Of a DNA stretch of 64,000 bases, positions 58,703-64,000 are shown in pieces. The position numbers and the translations under genes were made by a program. Source of the DNA: Ascaphus truei (lineage: Eukaryota > Chordata > Amphibia > Anura > Ascaphidae); the NCBI GenBank assembly GCA_036426205.1, contig WSYH01002473.1:22103-86102 (forward strand), in the 5' to 3' direction. The notes beneath the pieces are model-generated. The model was not told the origin of the DNA. It saw only the letters and a list, made by a program, of their open reading frames with translations, and did not search any database. Every line of letters begins with the position of its first letter. Positions within the stretch are counted from its first letter, which is position 1.

Positions 58703-58901
58703 GAGGGTATGGTAGTACCAATAATGGATACCCCATCAGGGAGTAATCCAGGTTGTTATCATCTAATGTTAGGATGTATCTGTTATTATGTATGTTGAAG
58801 AGATGTACTGTAATGTTGTGACTAATGTGCGTTCCATTTTACAGTGCTTCCTGGAAAAAGGTACTTCAAATTTAGGTCCCAGCCGGGGTCGGTGGGATTC
58901 A

Positions 58902-58913
58902 CCAGGGGGAGAA
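58902..58913 (+). other. Polypurine tract of element B
   Basis: AGGGGGAGAA directly precedes the 3' LTR start TGTAGCGG. It fixes orientation and LTR boundary. Confidence 0.75.
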
Positions 58914-59841
58914 TGTAGCGGTCATGTAAAATGGCTACAGTCATCTCTCCTGCTGACAGTAAGGCCTGGTAAGTTGTGGGCATGCCAGCAGTAATTATGG
59001 AGGTTTGCCCTCACACCCTGGTGAGGTGCCCTATGTATGGATGGGAGTGGTCACAGGCTCTGACTCCATGGTTAGTGATGTCAGAGGTGTGTCAGCCTCC
59101 AGAGTATACATAAGGCACAGCACTGATCAAAAGTTAGTTGTTGCTGAGTTGTTAGAGTGAGTTCCTGTTGCTGTGCTGCCTCTGTCAGTAAGAGGCACAT
59201 GGAGGTCTGCAACATTGTTGCAGTAGTCTGATGCAGAGCTATGAGTCTGGCAGCACAAGGCAGACAGAGAAAAGCTGTTGGTGGCTGATGTAAGAACTAT
59301 GAGACAAGGAGCAAGTCTGAGTGCAGGCTTGGGAGGAGACAGCTGATAAGACTGTGACCAGGGACCTGGCACAGGGATATCTCCCTGAAGGGGAGATAGG
59401 GAACCCACCAATTAAGACAAGGACATACCTTTCAAAGGGAAGCACTAATGATTATGTGTGGCTAAGAGACTACTGCGAGGGGCAGCTAGCCCACATCAAG
59501 CAATAAAGATGTTCCTGAGTAACAACACTCTCGTGTGCAAGTCTGAAGTTATTGCACAGAGATGGGCACCACAGAGGAGTTCCTCACCAGGATCGTCCCC
59601 ATGCGGACGCAGGGACCCTGATGAGGTGGAGGCGCTGCACTGGATATAGGTAGGACTCAGCACACTACCTCAGCTGCCTGTCTGGATGGGTCATCCCCAT
59701 ACACCATCATGCGGGAGACTCAGGAGTCCTGTAGCCAACAGGTGCACCACCAGACACAATCACACTGTAATGGGGACTGGTTAGACCACAGGGGCCAATA
59801 TGAGATTGGGGGGGTCAGACCGGTTCACAAAACCCGTTACA
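58914..59841 (+). repeat. LTR of element B (clean reference copy)
   Basis: 928 bp, TGTAGCGGTCATG...CCCGTTACA. It has AATAAA-type sequence near 59,502-59,507 (CAATAAAG). It serves both as 3' LTR of 54,701-58,913 and as 5' LTR of the gag copy that follows. Confidence 0.85.
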
Positions 59842-60413
59842 TTTGGAGGCGCTGCTGAGATACCAGACCTGTCAACAGGACAGGCTTTTAGCTAGGTCAC
59901 TTGGAAACAGGGAGAAGTGTCTGCTGCCACTTTGTGCTGCGTTGGGACGGACCTAGGGGTAGTTAGGGGGGCTGATGGAGTATGTCAGTTCGCAGGGACG
60001 ACCTAGGGGCCGGACAGGAGTGAGGGGTTTGGAGCCGGGCTATAGCTGACCGAGTCACCTTGAGGCAGTGCTAGTTGGTAGGATGCCTAAAGGGATAGCC
60101 TGTTAACGTGGTCAGGAATCCTGGAGAGGGTCTGCGCTAGGCTGACCAAGACAGGTAGATGCCCCAGTACTGCATGGAAGCCCCAGAGTACTCTAGCCCA
60201 TTCCAGACCTCTTACCGTAGGGAGCACAGACTGGGAGGAAGGAGTCACAGCAGACACTGAGAGAGTGAGCCTAGCCTGAGGTAGTGCAACATGAGTCCAG
60301 CCTACATTAGGTACACAAGGTGGTGCATCAGGGCAAATCTTTATTGTACGGGTGTGGTGGCTGCCCCGCAGAACGGAGCCCCCATGTACAATACTATTAA
60401 GTACAGCGAGAAA
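59842..60413 (+). other. Element B primer site and gag leader (clean copy)
   Basis: Primer-type TGGAGGCGCTGCTGAGA at 59,844-59,860. The leader has no long frame until a 41-codon extension that precedes the likely gag ATG. Confidence 0.6.
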
Positions 60414-61738
60414 ATGGCGACCGCAAGAATGGAGGATCCGCGCGGTGCGGATAGTCCAAAATGGCGGACGGAAGCTAATGGAGAGAGCGCACATGGTGTG
60501 TGTGCGGGTAAAGAGGACATGGGACAATTGATGAAGCGGTACTTCAGTCTTCGTCAGGAAGACGAAGAGGATCTACCTGGGTTCCTCCTGCGGATTGGAA
60601 TCGCCTTACGGGAGATGCGAAAGGGGGATTATATTAAGGCCACTGAGGTGGAGGCGTACTTTAGTGATCAAATTCTGAGAGGAGCGAGACCTGACCATCC
60701 TGTCGTGGCTAAGATGCGGTGCTCCTGGATGCGGGGTGACCCCCTGTCCTTAGGGAGGCTATTGGGTGAGATAGAGGAATATGAAGTTGCAGCTGCTGCG
60801 AATATGGATGGCAGAGCGATCCAAAATGGCAGTTCCCGCTACCCGGGGAGACCGCATGGGCCAGTTGCAGAAAATGGTGCAAATGCAAAACTTGCAGAAA
60901 GTTGTCCGGGATTGGCGCCAAAAGAAAAATTCCACCCTGCGGGGAGGTATGGCGCGAAACCTGAAGCCGCGCCCCCTCGGACTGTGAAAAGTTCAGCCCC
61001 TGTGCCGGGGCATCCAATTAACTTGTGGGACCCTCCCCAAATATTCACCAGGGGGAGGGGTCTCTATCTCTGCCAGGCAAGACCCGAGTTGTCTGAGGGA
61101 GGAGCTGGATGTGAGCTTCCTGTCCCACAGTTGCGAGGAGCTGGTGAACAGGAGAGACCACTGTGCAAAGTGTCTCCCGTAACCAGCACTACCAAGAGCG
61201 AGATGGACATATATCCCTATTTATTGCCAGGAGGCTCCCTGGTAGTCCAGGCGGGAGCGGACACAGCCATGCTGACGGCTGAAGCCCCGCGTGCGGCCTG
61301 CACCGAACCAGTTGATCCCGGAGAATGGGGATCGCTCCTAATGATCAGAACGGAGCCTGAAGAGAGAGGGGTCTACAACCGCGGTGAGAACCCGGAACCT
61401 CACCGTCGGTCCCCTGCGGGAGTGCCACTCCCCGAGTCGGAGTTCGGCTCCTCGAAAGAGGAACAAGCGACCCTAACGACGGTGGTGATGCGTCTACCGG
61501 CGGACCACTACAGCGGTGCTGGAAAAGAACCGGCACTTACCTGTGTCGCGGAGGAGCGGAGTCTCGTGTCGCCGGTGCAGAACCAACCCGAGAGGCGGAG
61601 TCCCACGGCCGTGGTGACTTACAGCGTGGAAGGAGGAGAAGATTCCATCCCGAGCCGACAGAGCGGTGAGATACACCCTTACCCTCCCCAGGCGCCGGTG
61701 GTGGCAACGGCGGAGGAAGGCCTAGCCCAGGCCCGAGC
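60414..61738 (+). CDS. Element B Gag, PNMA-like capsid, 3' end replaced
   Basis: An open frame from 60,291 to 61,787. I place the start at the ATG at 60,414 (MATARMEDPRG) because the preceding 41 codons match leader sequence. Residues about 40-130 have the shape of a Gag capsid C-terminal half: EEDLPGFLLRIGIALREM, YFSDQILRGARPDHP, then LSLGRLLGEIEEYEVAA. The LxxFLLRL...QxLxGAxP...L pattern recalls PNMA/ZCCHC12-type domesticated Gags. The remaining 300 residues are proline- and charge-rich with no zinc knuckle in frame. It is the cleanest gag of element B (about 440 codons). The last 15 codons of the frame, after 61,738, are antisense Gmr1 gag and foreign. The PNMA link is by eye and needs profile comparison. 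Confidence 0.65.
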
Positions 61739-62042
61739 ATGGGGAGGGTTCCCTCGCATGAGGGGGCTGTGGATAGCGCTCCGCTAGACCAGTTACTGGA
61801 GACCAGGCATCTGGTGGGTCCTGTGGGCGATGTCCTCGGACGTTCCTCTCATTTTGCGACGAGCCGACATCCGGAAGGAGATGAGGGTCTCTACGGGGAC
61901 CAGCATTTGGACTCCGTCCTTGCTGGAATGACTGCTCCTTCCGTTGGACTTGGCGGTTCCGTGACGGGCCGTAGGTTCCCCATTGATCCGACCTCCCTCT
62001 TTGGGCGTCCGCAAGTACCGGTTGTAAGGAATCTGGTGTCTA

Positions 62043-62926
62043 AGCACCGTCAGCGCGACCATTACTCACCTTCCGTCGGTACTCAGGCGTCCAAGCGTCT
62101 GCAGCGCAATTCCCACATACCTCCGTTGTCTGTCACTGGCACTCTGGCTCCTTGCCATCACAGGATTGCACCAACCGAAGAGGTGCCTGTTGAACCGCAG
62201 CCTCTGCATGTGTCCCCAGCTCCGCGCTCTATGCGCACACGTGCGTCTGTCTCTGACCCCATGCGCATACGTGCGTCAGTCACCGAATCCACGCACACAC
62301 GCACGCCAGCCCCAGACGTTATGTGCATGCATTCCCAGCTTACAGAGCACACGCCTAACAGAGCACTTTTAACTGCTCCTGCAGTGAGGCGTCGCCCCCA
62401 AGCATCACACAGTTCCATGCAAATCAATAACTACACTCAGCTGGGCTGTAACACCTCCCTCCTATCAGAGAAGACTCTTTGCAGTCCTCCAGGCCTGCCC
62501 CCTCTTCCCATTGGCCTGCCCAGCTTTATTATGCCTGTGCTTCCCATAACTCGTCGCTCGACATAGTTCTGTATGGAAGCATTTGAATACTCTCTCAGTG
62601 ACTCCTCAGGTATTGACGCGGATTGGACGACTACCCCCTCTGGCTCTCGACTTCGGCTCTACTTGGACTTCGTGACTTCTGGCGTCCCTGTAACATGGCT
62701 TATACCTTCGACCATCCGCAACTCTCCAATCCCTGATCTTGGCAACGGCAAATACTACTCCTCCTCTACTACCGGTACCGGCAAGTATTGTCTTCATTAC
62801 TATACCTGGCCTGGCAACACTAACACCACACTCCGGACGCGCTCCCTTTGCTGCAGGTGCGTGTATCCCTACGTCCCACCTCAGCACAGGGGACGGGTCT
62901 GGTCTGCGGGCAGCACCGGCGTAACA
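62043..62926 (+). repeat. Solo LTR of element A with 5-bp target duplication
   Basis: 884 bp, TGTAAGGAATCTGG...GGCGTAACA, flanked by CCGGT at 62,038-62,042 and 62,927-62,931. The Gmr1 copy at 29,262 (reverse complement) has the single, uninterrupted site GCCGGTGGAGTC, i.e. the empty allele. A lone LTR with duplication is the product of LTR-LTR recombination after a standard integrase-mediated insertion. The plus-strand frame 61,739-62,566 over it is not a gene. Confidence 0.9.
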
Positions 62927-63097
62927 CCGGTGGAGTCGGGTCCAGGACACTTGCCTGCTGCTCAGCCCCAAGGAAGTTCTCCACGAGTCGGACCGCTAAA
63001 GCTAGGGTTGCAGCAGCGTGGCGTTTTACCCACGAGTGCGGAACGGGGTATTATTTGTAGAAATTGTTCCAAAACCACCTGCTCAAGAATTGCCTCC

Positions 63098-63595
63098 TTA
63101 GTGCACTCCTCGGGTTGTATCCAGCGCGTACATAAGTCCAATAATCGCTGAGCGAGGACCCCGGGGTCTCATCTTAGCGGTGTACTTCATGTTCCGGAAC
63201 TGCTGCCGGTAGGTCTCTGGGGTCAGACCTAAGCGATCCAGTATGGCGGCTTTTACTTGTCGGTAGTCCATGGCCTGATCTGCTGGGAGACCCTGATATG
63301 AGGCCTGGGCTTCTCCTATGAGGAGCGGGGCCAAAGCAGTTGCCCAGCGATCTGTAGCCCAGCCCTGAGCTTCGGCAACTCTTTCAAAAGTCAGTAAAAA
63401 AGCCTCTGGATCCTCGTCCGGAGACATTTTCCTCAGGAGTACCGGGGGTTTGCTTGCAAGTTCTGGACTGGCAGACCCCTGGAATTGGGTCAACAGCTTG
63501 GCAATCCGCTCATCCTGTGCTGTTTGTAGTCTTTCATCTCTCTCCGCTTGCAGCCGGGCCTGCTCGCACAGAAACGCTTTCAACATTTCTTCCAT
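63098..63595 (-). CDS. Gmr1 Gag, SCAN-like capsid
   Basis: 165 codons from ATG at 63,595, the best gag of this family in the window. Residues 1-40 form a charged, probably helical N-terminus (ARLQAERDERLQTAQDERI). Residues about 57-143 have SCAN/Gag-capsid features: EDPEAFLLTFERVAEAQGW, LAPLLIGEAQASYQGL, then LDRLGLTPETYRQQFRNMKY, close to the LxLxPETxRQRFRxxxY ending of SCAN domains. SCAN domains of vertebrate zinc-finger proteins are held to derive from Gmr1-like Gag. The frame ends by a shift near 63,098, and gag sequence continues to 62,932. The start matches ATG 28,551 and follows the primer site by about 60 bases. Confidence 0.8.
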   Translation of the reverse strand: MEEMLKAFLCEQARLQAERDERLQTAQDERIAKLLTQFQGSASPELASKPPVLLRKMSPDEDPEAFLLTFERVAEAQGWATDRWATALAPLLIGEAQASYQGLPADQAMDYRQVKAAILDRLGLTPETYRQQFRNMKYTAKMRPRGPRSAIIGLMYALDTTRGVH

Positions 63596-63674
63596 TCTTG
63601 TATGTGTGTGTGTGGCCCTTTAACTGCAGGAGCCTTTTGAAAAAAATCAAATCTCAATTCTTGACACCATATGT

Positions 63675-63852
63675 TGCAGGGTACATGCAACTACACACGC
63701 GGGTTTCTTGACAAGGCTTATTTATTTAGCCTTGAAAAATATACAGCACACAAAACAAAAATAGCTTTTCATCAGCAACAAAAAGGAAAATGGCTTTTCT
63801 TCAGCAGACAGACAAAAAACAGTTTCTCTTTAGCAGACAGTGTATTTTTATT
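63675..63852 (-). repeat. Gmr1 5' LTR fragment
   Basis: The inner 178 bp of the LTR (same as 5,246-5,420), ending abruptly after GCAGACAGTGTA at 63,852. Confidence 0.75.
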
Positions 63853-64000
63853 TTTATTGTTTGAGACATTGTGACTAATGCATGTTTCTTCTTTTGCAGC
63901 TTATGTGATTTTATTATATTATGTATTAAAGATGTATTGCTTTGGTTAATTCCATGTAGATTTTTGTCACACTCAGTTAACTGTTTACATGCATCTGATT
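63853..64000. other. Unassigned AT-rich sequence
   Basis: Joined directly to the broken LTR. No gene is recognised. A TTCTTCTTTTGCAG stretch at about 63,886-63,899 resembles a splice acceptor, but no exon can be supported. Confidence 0.3.

Larger units (their letters stand above)
54701..59841 (+). mobile_element. LTR retrotransposon B, complete LTR to LTR
   Basis: Two LTRs (54,701-55,597 and 58,914-59,841) enclose 3.3 kb that holds a primer site, gag, ORFX and a polypurine tract, but no RT, RNase H or integrase motif. It is therefore non-autonomous and would depend on pol supplied by another element. The left part up to 57,532 is noisy and the right part clean, with NN between them. The minus-strand copy 14,821-21,882 also lacks pol, so absence is a property of the family in this window and not a single deletion. 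Confidence 0.75.
61740..63670 (-). mobile_element. Gmr1-type gag region split by a solo LTR
   Basis: Minus-strand gag from the primer site (63,655-63,669) down to 61,740, where it joins element B gag in opposite orientation. It is interrupted at 62,043-62,926 by LTR A. Frames below 62,042 show the gag linker region only. Confidence 0.75.

Noticed and set aside
54701..59841. Endogenous retrovirus with env
   Set aside because: ORFX lies where env could be, but it has no signal peptide, furin-type site or membrane anchor, and no pol is present. It is described only as an LTR retrotransposon ORF.
61739..62566. 275-codon plus-strand ORF
   Set aside because: It spans antisense Gmr1 gag and the start of the solo LTR A, crossing a proven insertion boundary, so it is a chance frame.
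1..64000. tRNA, rRNA or snRNA genes
   Set aside because: I looked for B-box-like GGTTCGAATCC stretches and saw no convincing tRNA or other RNA gene; primer-type sites are too short to count. A tRNAscan or Rfam search would settle it.
63853..64000. Splice acceptor and exon at 63,886-63,900
   Set aside because: Only a pyrimidine-rich TTTTGCAG is seen; no coding exon with a donor follows within the window.

Overview
This is eukaryotic nuclear DNA, most probably from an amphibian with a large, repeat-rich genome. Reasons: a vertebrate CYP2-type cytochrome P450 gene with canonical exon sizes, L1-like and CR1/L2-like LINEs, a Penelope-like element (PLE), a Gmr1-type Ty3/Gypsy element with SCAN-like Gag, and almost no other single-copy coding sequence. 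No prokaryotic operon, CRISPR array, tRNA or rRNA gene was seen. The species call is an inference from element types.

The central result is that much of the window is one locus of roughly 25 kb present several times, in both orientations and at very different sequence quality. The fullest version, 38,663-59,841, reads: PLE (minus) - 5'-truncated L1 (minus) - Gmr1-type element (minus; 3' LTR, RNase H, RT, integrase, protease, gag, 5' LTR) - intronic DNA carrying CYP2 exons 5, 4 and 3 (minus) - a TA-flanked MITE - an LTR ('LTR C') - a 155-bp minisatellite - LTR retrotransposon 'B' (LTR, gag, ORFX, LTR). This version has dense single-base indels up to the NN at 57,533. Cleaner partial versions are 1-8,101 (PLE, L1, Gmr1 pol), 30,563-38,662 (integrase fragment, CYP2 exons, MITE, LTR C, minisatellite, LTR B) and 57,535-61,738 (element B). 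A reverse-complement version occupies 14,821-30,560. Arms 20,480-28,480 and 31,660-38,662 therefore form a palindrome.

Region by region: 1-2,890 PLE; 2,895-4,920 L1 ORF2 fragment; 5,246-8,101 Gmr1 pol and 3' LTR; 8,102-14,820 a degraded standard-order Gypsy ('A') joined mid-LTR to Gmr1 and ending inside an LTR of B; 14,821-21,882 element B (minus) with copy-specific extra segments; 21,883-28,211 CYP2 flank (plus); 28,212-30,560 Gmr1 LTR-gag-protease-integrase (plus); 30,563-31,700 foldback, an unclassified repeat and a mosaic LTR; 31,701-38,130 CYP2 flank (minus exons, best quality); 38,131-59,841 the long noisy version; 59,842-61,738 a second element-B gag; 61,740-63,852 Gmr1 gag interrupted by a solo LTR of A with a perfect 5-bp target-site duplication; 63,853-64,000 unassigned.

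The only host-gene signal is CYP2 exons 3-5. The retroelement points of interest are the integrase-before-RT order of the Gmr1 type and element B, which has paired LTRs, a primer site, a polypurine tract, a PNMA-like Gag and an uncharacterised ORF but no recognisable polymerase.
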